Assembly (NCBI GenBank): GCA_004556745.1
Contig: SFFY01000005.1
Location: 1 to 64,000 of the forward strand
DNA: 64,000 nt
Direction of reading: 5' to 3'
DNA from: Bacteroidales bacterium
GTDB lineage: Bacteria; Bacteroidota; Bacteroidia; Bacteroidales; Bacteroidaceae
The position numbers were made by a program, and so were the translations under genes. How positions within the stretch are numbered: position 1 is the stretch's first letter; each line of letters begins with the position of its first letter. The notes beneath the pieces were generated by a model. That model made no database searches, was not told where the DNA came from, and worked only from the letters and a program-made list of their open reading frames with translations. Positions 25,211-32,553 of the stretch are shown in pieces.

Positions 25211-27199
25211 CTATTCCTTGATAAAGCCCCGGCGGTAGGCAACGAGGAGTTTTTCGAGGTCGGCTATTTGCTCGCGCAGTTCTGCGCCTTTGTCTGTATC
25301 GTTCACCATGGCACGCTGTCCCATCATCTCGACAATCTGCGTGGTGGAACGGATATCCGTGCCGTTGAGAATGGCCTCTTCGGTAGAGGTAAAGGGCGCG
25401 TGCTGCACAAGTTGGAAACCCCGGCTATGGTAAACGAGCGTGTAGCCTGCGATACCCGTTGTGTCGTGGTAGGCCTTGGCGAAACCGCCGTCGATCACCA
25501 TGAGTTTGCCGTCTGCCTTAATGGGATTTTCGCCGTTGGCGGCGCGGACGGGCACGTGACCGTTGATAATATGGCGGTGCTTGCCTTTCACGCCGAAACT
25601 GTCCATGATGCGGTCGCAAACGGCAGCGTTGTCGCGCAGCGAGTAATAATAACCCTTGTGCTCTTTGTGCGTCTCCTTGTCGGCGATAAAGTAGCGTTCA
25701 AACGTTGCCATCTTTGACTTATCGAACAAAGGCGAATGCGGGCCGCACCACAGGTACCAGAAGAAATCCGTTGCCTTGCGGCGTTCCTCGTCATCGGCAG
25801 CAGCGTCGTAGGCCGTGCGTACCGTCATGTCCACAGCATTGAGTAATTCGCGGCCTTTAAGCGGCGTGCCGTCGATGTCAACGGCCAAGAGTTCGCCATG
25901 CTCGTCTAGCGGCACGGAGGCATGGAACAATAGGTTTTCGTTGTATATGCCGTACATGCTGCCGTGGCGGAGCATTTTGCGCACATGGTTTTGCAGGTGT
26001 TCGCTGATGAGGAACGAGTGCTGGAGACGCTGCATGAGGTCTTCTTCCTCAGGCGAGAGGCGATAGGGGTCGGAGGGGTCGATGGTGGGGAAGAAGGTGT
26101 CGCGCAGGGGGTACTCTTTTCCTTCGAGCGTAATGGTACCCTTTTCCAAATCCATGCGTTCCAGCAGGGCGCGGTCGTCCATACCCCATTCCGGGTGTGC
26201 TTTATAGAGCTGGCCTTCCAGTTTGAACTGAATGACCGCCATGGCCTTGTGCATCTGCGAGAGGTAGCGGCAGGTCTTTTCGTTGGGACTGCGCTCGGGG
26301 TCTTCGAGTTTCGGCATGAAGATGTTGCAGGCATCGGCGTCGGGATAGGTTTCCATGGCAAAGGTGGCAAGCGGCAGCATGTTGATGCCGTAGCCCTCTT
26401 CGAGCGTCTGCGTATTGGCGTAGCGCAGCGACACGCGCAGCACTCCGGCGATGCACGCCAGGTTGCCCGCAGCCGCACCCATCCACAAAATGTCGTGGTT
26501 GCCCCATTGCAAGTCCCAATGATGATAGCCCGAGAGCGTGTCGAGAATCAGATGCGCCCCTGTGCCGCGGTCGAAGATGTCGCCGAGGATATGCAGGCGG
26601 TCGATAGCGAGGCGCTGGATGAGCAGGCAAAGGGCTTCGACGAAGCCGGCGGCGCGTCCTGTGCCGATGATGGTCTGGATAATCACGCTCACATAGGCCT
26701 GCTTGTTGCGGTCGTCGGAACTCTCGTGCAGGAGTTCCTCGATAATGTAGGCAAACTCCTCGGGCAGGCTCTTGCGCACTTTTGAGCGCGTGTATTTCGA
26801 CGATACGTTGCGGCACACGGCGATGAGTTGGTTGAGGGTTGTCTGATAGTAGTCCGACAGGTTTTTATCGGTCTGCCTCACGAGTTCGAGCTTCTGCTTG
26901 GGATAATAGATTAAGGTGCAGAGGTCTCTGATTTCCTGCTCTCGGAGCGTGTTGCCGAAGATGTCGCGCACCTTGCGCTTAATGTTTCCCGAGGCATTGC
27001 GCAGCACGTGCTGGAACGCTTCATTCTCACCGTGCAGGTCTGCCAGGAAATGCTCCGTGGGCTTCGGTAGGTGCAAGATGGCTTCGAGGTTGATAATCTC
27101 TGTGGTGACCGAGGAAATTGTGGGGAAGTCGCGGGCCAAGAGGCGCAGATAGCGCAGGTCGGCGGCGATGTCTTTTGAGGAAATATGTTTCTTGTTCAT
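25211..27199 (-). CDS. fbp: fructose-1,6-bisphosphatase class III
   Basis: This gluconeogenic enzyme dephosphorylates fructose-1,6-bisphosphate. The 662-residue length and calcineurin-like phosphoesterase core match the Bacillus-type class III enzyme: FLADLHGENEAF near residue 55, HILGDIFDRGTGAHLILD near 207, QWGNHDILWMG near 232, and INGHVPVRAANGENPIK near 560. It is unrelated in sequence to class I enzymes. The gene is alone, with a type VI repeat upstream and a type I repeat downstream. Confidence 0.95.
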   Translation of the reverse strand: MNKKHISSKDIAADLRYLRLLARDFPTISSVTTEIINLEAILHLPKPTEHFLADLHGENEAFQHVLRNASGNIKRKVRDIFGNTLREQEIRDLCTLIYYPKQKLELVRQTDKNLSDYYQTTLNQLIAVCRNVSSKYTRSKVRKSLPEEFAYIIEELLHESSDDRNKQAYVSVIIQTIIGTGRAAGFVEALCLLIQRLAIDRLHILGDIFDRGTGAHLILDTLSGYHHWDLQWGNHDILWMGAAAGNLACIAGVLRVSLRYANTQTLEEGYGINMLPLATFAMETYPDADACNIFMPKLEDPERSPNEKTCRYLSQMHKAMAVIQFKLEGQLYKAHPEWGMDDRALLERMDLEKGTITLEGKEYPLRDTFFPTIDPSDPYRLSPEEEDLMQRLQHSFLISEHLQNHVRKMLRHGSMYGIYNENLLFHASVPLDEHGELLAVDIDGTPLKGRELLNAVDMTVRTAYDAAADDEERRKATDFFWYLWCGPHSPLFDKSKMATFERYFIADKETHKEHKGYYYSLRDNAAVCDRIMDSFGVKGKHRHIINGHVPVRAANGENPIKADGKLMVIDGGFAKAYHDTTGIAGYTLVYHSRGFQLVQHAPFTSTEEAILNGTDIRSTTQIVEMMGQRAMVNDTDKGAELREQIADLEKLLVAYRRGFIKE

Positions 27200-27277
27200 G
27201 GTTCGGAGTATATATACAGAACTATCTGTTATTTAATTTAACAGCAAAATTTAGTGCCCGAAGGCAAATTCGACATA

Positions 27278-27511
27278 TTATCTTGCGCGGCGGGCGTATA
27301 AAATACGCCCTGTTGTCCATGTTGTCGTCTTATTAAGCGTATAATATGCCAACCTCGGAGTTGTCTTTTGTTGTCTATGTTGTCGTTTTTATTTGACGAC
27401 AACTGGGACAACTTTTGACAACTTTTTTTTGCGTTGCCGTTTTTCATTATGACGACAACTATGACAACTTTTAGACAACTTGCAGTTGTCTTTCTGCGCG
27501 GCGGGGCTATT
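27278..27511. repeat. type VI GACGACAAC repeat element
   Basis: A co-linear copy of the 23091 element: TTATCTTGCGCGGCGGGCG and the TATAAAATACGCCC palindrome at one end, several ACGACAACTGGGACAACTTT blocks inside, and GCAGTTGTCTTTCTGCGCGG at the other end. It lies upstream of fbp. Confidence 0.8.
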
Positions 27512-27580
27512 TGCTAATTCACCCCAACTCATATAGAAACAATATTCTATTATTTTCTATAGTTTTTTATTGCCGTTTCC

Positions 27581-28504
27581 TTACACCTGAATGCAGAGGC
27601 CCTCGTTGGCGGCCAGGGTGTCGGGGAACACGGCGCGGGCCTCATTGAGCAGCACGGTGCTGTCGGTATATCTCTTAGAATAATGGCCGATGAGCAACCG
27701 CTTCGCGCCGGCGGCTTTGGCCACTTCGGCTGCCTGCCGCGCGGTGGAGTGCTGCGTTTGCTCGGCGCGGGGCGCGAGTTCTTCGGAGAAAGTGGCCTCA
27801 TGGTAGAGCAAATCCACGCTGCGCAACTGTTCCGCATTTTGCAGCAACTGGCACGTGTCGGAACAATAGGCGTAGGAGCGGGGAGGGTCGGCGGGCGTGA
27901 CGAGCCGCTCGTTCGGATAAAAGTCGCCCTCCTCCGTAGTCCAACCCTCACCGGCTTTAATCGCCGCGATGCGCGTGGAAGGAATTTGCAGGAAGTCAAC
28001 CATGTCGCGGCGGATATGCGGCAGCAAGGGCTTTTCGCGAAAGAGGAAACCGCAGCTCGGCATACGGTGGCGCAGGGGTATGGTGTGCACCGTCAGAGAG
28101 CGGTCTTCGTAAATGAGGCACGGCTGTTGGTACACCTCTTCTGGCAGAGGGTCGAAGATTACCTTGTAGGCCATTCCCTTGCAGCAGTAGTCAAGCACGG
28201 GTTTGAGCAAGGCTTCGAGGTCGCGGTGCGCATGTATGTGCATGTCGGCCGTGCGCCCGAGCATTCCGAAGGTGGAAATCAGTCCCGGAAGGCCGAAAAA
28301 GTGGTCGCCGTGCAGGTGCGAGATGAAGATGTGCCCAAGACTTTGGAATTTCAGGCGCATCTTGCGGAACTGATGCTGCGCACCCTCGCCGCAGTCTATC
28401 ATAAACAGCTTTTCCCGCACGTTCACCACCTGCGCCGCCGGGAAATGCTGGATAGTGGGCACGGCACTGCCACAGCCGAGTATATTTACTTCAAATTTTT
28501 CCAT
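27581..28504 (-). CDS. rnz: ribonuclease Z
   Basis: RNase Z trims 3' trailers of tRNA precursors lacking an encoded CCA. The metallo-beta-lactamase core is intact: FEVNILGCGSAVPT at the N-terminus, IDCGEGAQHQFRKM, the zinc motif SHLHGDHFFGLPGL at residues 62-75, and YHEATFSEE and LLIGHYSKRY further on. I use the ATG at 28504 (307 residues), directly before EKFEVNILGCGSA; an upstream Met at 28558 would add 18 residues with no family counterpart. A minus-strand -7 element lies at 28566. Confidence 0.95.
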   Translation of the reverse strand: MEKFEVNILGCGSAVPTIQHFPAAQVVNVREKLFMIDCGEGAQHQFRKMRLKFQSLGHIFISHLHGDHFFGLPGLISTFGMLGRTADMHIHAHRDLEALLKPVLDYCCKGMAYKVIFDPLPEEVYQQPCLIYEDRSLTVHTIPLRHRMPSCGFLFREKPLLPHIRRDMVDFLQIPSTRIAAIKAGEGWTTEEGDFYPNERLVTPADPPRSYAYCSDTCQLLQNAEQLRSVDLLYHEATFSEELAPRAEQTQHSTARQAAEVAKAAGAKRLLIGHYSKRYTDSTVLLNEARAVFPDTLAANEGLCIQV

Positions 28505-28565
28505 AAAAATCATGATGTTTGCGCCGCGTGGGCAGTCCGAAAGATCATAACCACGCACATCGTAG

Positions 28566-28574
28566 GCAAACTTA
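28566..28574 (-). promoter_or_regulatory. -7 promoter element of rnz
   Basis: The minus strand reads TAAGTTTGC, 62 bp before the chosen rnz ATG. This position also argues against the Met at 28558, which would lie only 8 bp downstream of it. Confidence 0.5.
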
Positions 28575-28670
28575 CGAAGTTTTTGCGGAAATTCATGATT
28601 ATAAAGCCCCTTTTTCTGCTAAGAAAATGCTTTTTACCGGGCTGAAAAGCGTAATTCTCAAAAAACTTCG

Positions 28671-28679
28671 TACATTTGC
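28671..28679 (+). promoter_or_regulatory. -7 promoter element of the TlpA-like gene
   Basis: TACATTTGC matches TAnnTTTGC 36 bp before the first ATG. Confidence 0.6.
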
Positions 28680-28714
28680 AATGTTCCACAATACGGACTA
28701 TTAATTATTAATAT

Positions 28715-29281
28715 ATGACGACAATGAAAAAGATTATTTTAGCCAGCATGGCAACGCTCGTTTTTTTCGCCACGAGCTGTGCAAAGAATGCCCCTAAGCA
28801 GGCAGAACCCGCCGAACAGGCAGCAGCCGTTGAAGCAAGTGGAGACAACTATAAGGTGGTGCCTATCTCCACAAGCATTCCCGGCACAAAGGTAATGGAC
28901 GAAATAAAGAAGTTGTATGCCGGCAAGGTGGTGCTCGTAGATTTCTGGGCAACCTGGTGCGGTCCCTGCCGCCGCGCCATGACGCAGATTGATGAAATCA
29001 AGGGCGACTTGCAGGAAAAAGGCTGTGTGTTCCTTTACGTCACGGGCGAAAGCTCTCCGTTCGATACGTGGTCGGACATGATTAAAAACATAGACGGCGA
29101 CCACATCCGCCTCACCGACGAGCAGTGGGGCGCACTCTGCCAAAGCCTCAATATCCCCGGCATACCGAGTTACCTGCTGCTCAACAAGGACGGCAGCACC
29201 GCATACGACAACCTCTCGGAAGGCGGTTATCCCGGCAGCGAAATATTGAAAAACAACATTGAAGTGGCTTTGACGAAATAA
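28715..29281 (+). CDS. TlpA-like thioredoxin-fold lipoprotein
   Basis: An envelope thiol-disulfide oxidoreductase. The signal MKKIILASMATLVFFATSC ends in a lipobox (ATSC), so the protein is lipid-anchored. The thioredoxin domain has VLVDFWATWCGPCRRAM with the active-site CGPC near residue 88, and the cis-proline loop NIPGIPSYLLLNKDGS near 148. Start could be either ATG (28715 or 28724); the second gives the more typical signal peptide. Single gene with its own promoter and a strong terminator. Confidence 0.9.
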   Translation: MTTMKKIILASMATLVFFATSCAKNAPKQAEPAEQAAAVEASGDNYKVVPISTSIPGTKVMDEIKKLYAGKVVLVDFWATWCGPCRRAMTQIDEIKGDLQEKGCVFLYVTGESSPFDTWSDMIKNIDGDHIRLTDEQWGALCQSLNIPGIPSYLLLNKDGSTAYDNLSEGGYPGSEILKNNIEVALTK

Positions 29282-29309
29282 GCCCGCTCAAATTAAAACC
29301 AATCTTGCC

Positions 29310-29354
29310 GACACCCGGTGCAGAGCACGTCTCTGCGCCGGGTGTCTTGCTTTT
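29310..29354 (+). terminator. rho-independent terminator
   Basis: GACACCCGGTGCAGAG pairs with CTCTGCGCCGGGTGTC (one mismatch) around a 5-nt loop, followed by TTGCTTTTT. It ends the TlpA-like gene. Confidence 0.9.
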
Positions 29355-29439
29355 TGTCCGAATTATCCGCTTTGCGCCTCGCGATTCTCTTATATGAGCG
29401 CAAAAATTATCACCAATCTAATTTTTACTTTCACGGAGC

Positions 29440-29632
29440 AATTTTTTCCTTTCTGCCTGATATTTTTTCCTTCCCTATAAGATATTTTTTGTTACAAAGT
29501 TTGTAACACGTATTACAAACTTTGTAACATGTGTTAGAAACTTTGTAACAAGCGTTACAAACTTTGTAATAGACTTTCTCTTATCAGATAGTGAAAATTT
29601 TCTTGCTGAGAGTAAAAAATATCTCTGAGGAA
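29440..29632. repeat. type V repeat: four-fold GTTACAAA/TTTGTAAC array
   Basis: Four units of GTTACAAACTTTGTAACAYG type lie between about 29490 and 29570, flanked by TTTTTTCCTTTCTGCCTGAT on the left and AGATAGTGAAAATTTTC with AGAGTAAAAAATATCTC on the right. It is the sister of the 7790 block. Confidence 0.8.
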
Positions 29633-29767
29633 ATAAAATCTGTCTGCCGTGTGCGCACAGATTGTCACGTGTGATAATGATAGGGCGTTGCTAAGAGAAT
29701 TGCGGACTTGTGCCGGCCTGTGCCGCGGCAAATAAAAGCCTTCGTGTTCAACAGACGTTTTCTTGAC

Positions 29768-29955
29768 ATTTTCGGCTGCGCTCGGCTATATGAGCAAGCT
29801 CTATTGCACTCGCTTGCACGAAAATTGGCGGCGGCTCGGCATAGTCCGATCAAACAAGTTTGTCGGTCTCTGCGCTCGCCTTGTACAAACGTTCATATAC
29901 ATTCACCTTTGTACAAGGCGAGCGCAGAAGCCAAGTTTGCTTGGGCTATGCCGAA
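29768..29955. repeat. type II hairpin field with a 20-bp perfect inverted repeat
   Basis: 29768-29825 is a type II hairpin (ATTTTCGGCTGCGCTCGGC ... CGAAAAT). Next to it CTGCGCTCGCCTTGTACAAA (29870-29889) is exactly complementary to 29908-29927, and the symmetry continues imperfectly outward (CGGCATAGTCC / GGGCTATGCCG) to give a stem of about 50 bp. A further inverted pair (CCAAACCATTCAG / CTGAATGGTT) lies at 29994-30055. The whole 29355-30213 stretch has no ORF that I can support. Confidence 0.7.
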
Positions 29956-30213
29956 GCAGCCAAAGATGAATAGTTCTGAAAGGTTTACGCCCCAAACCAT
30001 TCAGCGGCAAGCGGCTCAAAAACAATGCGTTTGGGGCGCGACTGAATGGTTGAAGGGTTTTTCGGGGTAAAAAAATGCGTATAGGGAAATTGTATCGACG
30101 CCGAGGAAGGCTAAACAAATGTTAGGCAGATGATCAAGGACAAGAAAGCGACTGAAAGGTAAAAATAAAACCGATTGGCTTTGGGCTTAACGCCCTTACA
30201 CCCACGCGTCAAA

Positions 30214-32130
30214 CTACCTTTCGGCATCGTCCGCTTTTTCTTCCTCCTCTTCTTCCTTATCGAATATCGGGTCGTAATATTGTTCTATCTCGGCCGCATG
30301 TTCTTCCAAGCGCCCCATAGTGTGGGCGATTACCGTCTCGTTAAGCAGTTTGCGGGAGCCGAGGCGCGTGCCTTTAAGGGCCAGCAAGTCGTGCTCAGTG
30401 AATAACATGTCCTTTTCGTGGCAGCGCACCATGTCATACATTTTTTCGTATGCCGTAAACCAGTCCCAATTTGCTGCCTTGGTATACCACGCCCACGCCT
30501 CCTCGTTATTTTCCGGCTGCAAGCAGTAACCATTATAATATATATCGCCCACCAGTTCAGCCGCAACTTGTGAACCAAGATTGGCGCACACTTTAAGTTC
30601 GTCGAGAAGTTCTTTTGCAAGCACCTCGGTCTTTTCATAATCCTCCAAGTTGTCAAAATCAAGCAGTTCCTGCCACGCGAACAAAGTGCGGCAGTCTACG
30701 TCTCCATGCTTCGCGCCCTCCCGCAAAACGGACAGATAGGTTTCCATATCGGTGAGGTGGCAGTTGTCGTCTAACTTGCCTTTTAGCAGTGCCAGGTTAA
30801 ACCAAGCCTGCACCTCTCCATGTCTGACTGCTTGGGTAAAGAAATCCTCTGCCTCCTTTTTCCTTCCGAGTTCTTCGAGCGCAAGGGCACGATTATAGAG
30901 CCAAAGGGAGAAATAATATTTGAGATTGGAATCGCCGTGCAGCCAATCATCGGCTAATTTCTGGGCTGCATCGGGGTTCTTCTTAAAGATCACAGAACCA
31001 AAGCATAACTTTCTGAATTTCAAGTTAGCGGCATACTCGCTATTCTGGGCCAAAGCCTCTTCAAGCAGTTGGTCGAACAGTTCATGGTTCACCGTCCCCG
31101 CGTCGCCATAGCGCCAGGCCTCTGCAAGCGAGGCAGTGGCATCGGCTACGCCACCAGCCTGCGCCTTTTTGAAATAATCGATCGAGATAGTTGCCGAATC
31201 TTCGCACGGCTTTACCACAATATGATATCTTCCGTAAGCAAACTGCGCGTAAGAATTGCCATTGTTTGCAGCCCGTTCTATAAGGTCAAGCGACTGCTGC
31301 GAGAGTTTGAAAATGCAATGCCTCGTGTAGAACACGCGCAAGAAATAAATGCGTGCCGCCTCGCTTTTCGGACCGTCGTCGGCAAGGGCGTTTTCAATTA
31401 TTTCGTTATAACCGCCGTTTTCCATAAGCCAGCAATAATCGGGGGCAATGCGCAATGAGAATATGTGCCGTTCCTTGTTTTCCGGCCCCAAAGACATATC
31501 GTCGTAGTAATGCTCCTCGCCGGGCGCAAGCACGAACACATGGCCATAGGTGTCGCAAAAGAGCAAATGATTGTCGTCGTAAACGGTCACATACGCTTTG
31601 CCGTTAAAGGAATAATCGCCGTCTTTACCTGCTTCTCTAATCTGCTTCTTAAACTCGCTGGCAAAAGGATTCGGGCTATTGTCACGGTAACGCACACTTT
31701 TATACGTTGTCTCCGCCCACTTCCACGGTTTGCCATGCAAAGCAGACAGGTCAGCAGGCGCAACAAAGACATCGCTCGCCCAAGTGCCGTCATTGCTCTT
31801 AACCCATTTTTCGTACCTCACAATGCATGGCACACAATGTCCCACGCGGTCGCAATGCACTACGCGCCCGCAACTATCGAACTCTGCTGTTGCCATCACT
31901 TCTTCATAAGTGCCGCGCACCCATCTCTGCCCTTCTTTTTCTTCCACCTCAAGGGTAATCAGGAAACCGCGCCCGTGGCGTTTGCCGTTGCTAAACTCAC
32001 CGGCATAAAAGGTCGCGGCATCGAGAGCCATCATGCCGAGGCCATGCGGAAGCCCTGTTGCTTTGTCAATCTCTCCTTGATAACGTTTGCCGTCAGGCAA
32101 CAAAATCCATTTATTAGGGTATAATATCAT
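30214..32130 (-). CDS. MORN- and Sel1-repeat protein, paralogue A
   Basis: A cytoplasmic-looking protein of 638 residues from the ATG at 32130 (MILYPNKWILLPDGKRYQGE). Residues ~12-60 carry MORN-like motifs (YQGEIDKATGLPHGLGMM, FYAGEFSNGKRHGRGF). The middle is not recognised. The second half has Sel1/TPR-like repeats (YAQFAYGRYHI, DYFKKAQAGGVADATASLAEAWRYGD, LVGDIYYNGYCLQPENNEEA). The C-terminus is acidic. No signal peptide. It is a tandem paralogue of the gene at 32554, very similar throughout; relative to B its last codons are changed by a small deletion that brings a TAG early (…DDAER). Repeat architecture suggests a scaffold role, but nothing specific is known. Confidence 0.8.
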   Translation of the reverse strand: MILYPNKWILLPDGKRYQGEIDKATGLPHGLGMMALDAATFYAGEFSNGKRHGRGFLITLEVEEKEGQRWVRGTYEEVMATAEFDSCGRVVHCDRVGHCVPCIVRYEKWVKSNDGTWASDVFVAPADLSALHGKPWKWAETTYKSVRYRDNSPNPFASEFKKQIREAGKDGDYSFNGKAYVTVYDDNHLLFCDTYGHVFVLAPGEEHYYDDMSLGPENKERHIFSLRIAPDYCWLMENGGYNEIIENALADDGPKSEAARIYFLRVFYTRHCIFKLSQQSLDLIERAANNGNSYAQFAYGRYHIVVKPCEDSATISIDYFKKAQAGGVADATASLAEAWRYGDAGTVNHELFDQLLEEALAQNSEYAANLKFRKLCFGSVIFKKNPDAAQKLADDWLHGDSNLKYYFSLWLYNRALALEELGRKKEAEDFFTQAVRHGEVQAWFNLALLKGKLDDNCHLTDMETYLSVLREGAKHGDVDCRTLFAWQELLDFDNLEDYEKTEVLAKELLDELKVCANLGSQVAAELVGDIYYNGYCLQPENNEEAWAWYTKAANWDWFTAYEKMYDMVRCHEKDMLFTEHDLLALKGTRLGSRKLLNETVIAHTMGRLEEHAAEIEQYYDPIFDKEEEEEEKADDAER

Positions 32131-32178
32131 AGTCTTTTCGGTTAAATTACATCTCGTTTGCTCGTTATAAGTCTCCTT

Positions 32179-32187
32179 GCAAATATA
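32179..32187 (-). promoter_or_regulatory. -7 promoter element of MORN/Sel1 gene A
   Basis: The minus strand reads TATATTTGC, 48 bp before the ATG at 32130. This supports the downstream ATG over the Met at 32211. The same element is conserved in paralogue B. Confidence 0.6.
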
Positions 32188-32246
32188 GGCAACTTTATAT
32201 ATATAAACCACACTTTCTTAAATATAATGAGATTAATCCGCACAAA

Positions 32247-32281
32247 AAATCTCCCGCAACCGAATGGGTTGCGGGAGATTT
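32247..32281 (-). terminator. terminator copy 1 of the GGGtGRT gene
   Basis: AAATCTCCCGCAACC pairs perfectly (15 bp) with GGTTGCGGGAGATTT, with an A/T run on both sides. It follows the GGGtGRT remnant and is nearly identical to the hairpin at 34607. Confidence 0.85.
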
Positions 32282-32308
32282 TATTTAGATAAACTGTAAG
32301 CGTGCTGC

Positions 32309-32490
32309 TTACTTCTATGGGGTTGTTGCCAATACCGAGGAAGCCCATCATCTCAACGTGCGCGGGAACAGAAGAAGAACCGGCAAACTGAGCGTCGGAG
32401 TGTATGCGGCCGAGCGTATCGGTCATGCCGTAAGAAGCGGGACCGGCTTGCCATATTATCGGGGTGAAGGGTGCGACCCGTGCCACCGCC
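32309..32490 (-). pseudogene. remnant of the GGGtGRT gene (C-terminal 60 codons)
   Basis: The minus strand encodes GGTGRTLHPDNMA, then after a +1 shift AGPASYGMTDTLGR, HSDAQFAGSSSVPAHVEMM and GFLGIGNNP, as in the intact gene at 37884. Compared with it there is one inserted base in the ATGGCAAGCCGG segment and a deletion of about 50 bp before the stop (32316/32317), which removes the cysteine-containing tail. It carries no start and ends abruptly at 32490. It is a by-product of the tandem duplication of the MORN/Sel1 gene. Confidence 0.85.
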
Positions 32491-32498
32491 AGATAAAT

Positions 32499-32535
32499 AG
32501 ACGAGTGAACGGGCATATTGCTCGTTCACTCGTCT
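32499..32535. repeat. type IV-like hairpin at the duplication junction
   Basis: AGACGAGTGAACG pairs exactly with CGTTCACTCGTCT around 11 nt. It lies between the GGGtGRT remnant and the end of MORN/Sel1 gene B, at the junction of the tandem duplication, and may also act as a terminator of gene B. Confidence 0.65.
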
Positions 32536-32553
32536 GCTAAAATTCTTTATTCT

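Noticed and set aside
27683..28645. 320-codon open frame antisense to rnz
   Set aside because: Shadow of rnz; runs past the rnz start into the promoter region with no family resemblance.
29708..30070. 120-codon frame in the 29.4-30.2 kb gap
   Set aside because: Entirely within inverted repeats; the translation mirrors the hairpin arms.
32131..32211. N-terminal extension of MORN/Sel1 protein A
   Set aside because: It would start upstream of the -7 element at 32179, and the extension is not conserved in paralogue B as protein.
32320..32516. 124-codon frame containing GGGtGRT-like sequence as a real small gene
   Set aside because: Its N-terminal and C-terminal parts are out-of-frame or intergenic sequence, and the core is a frameshifted piece of the intact gene at 37884.
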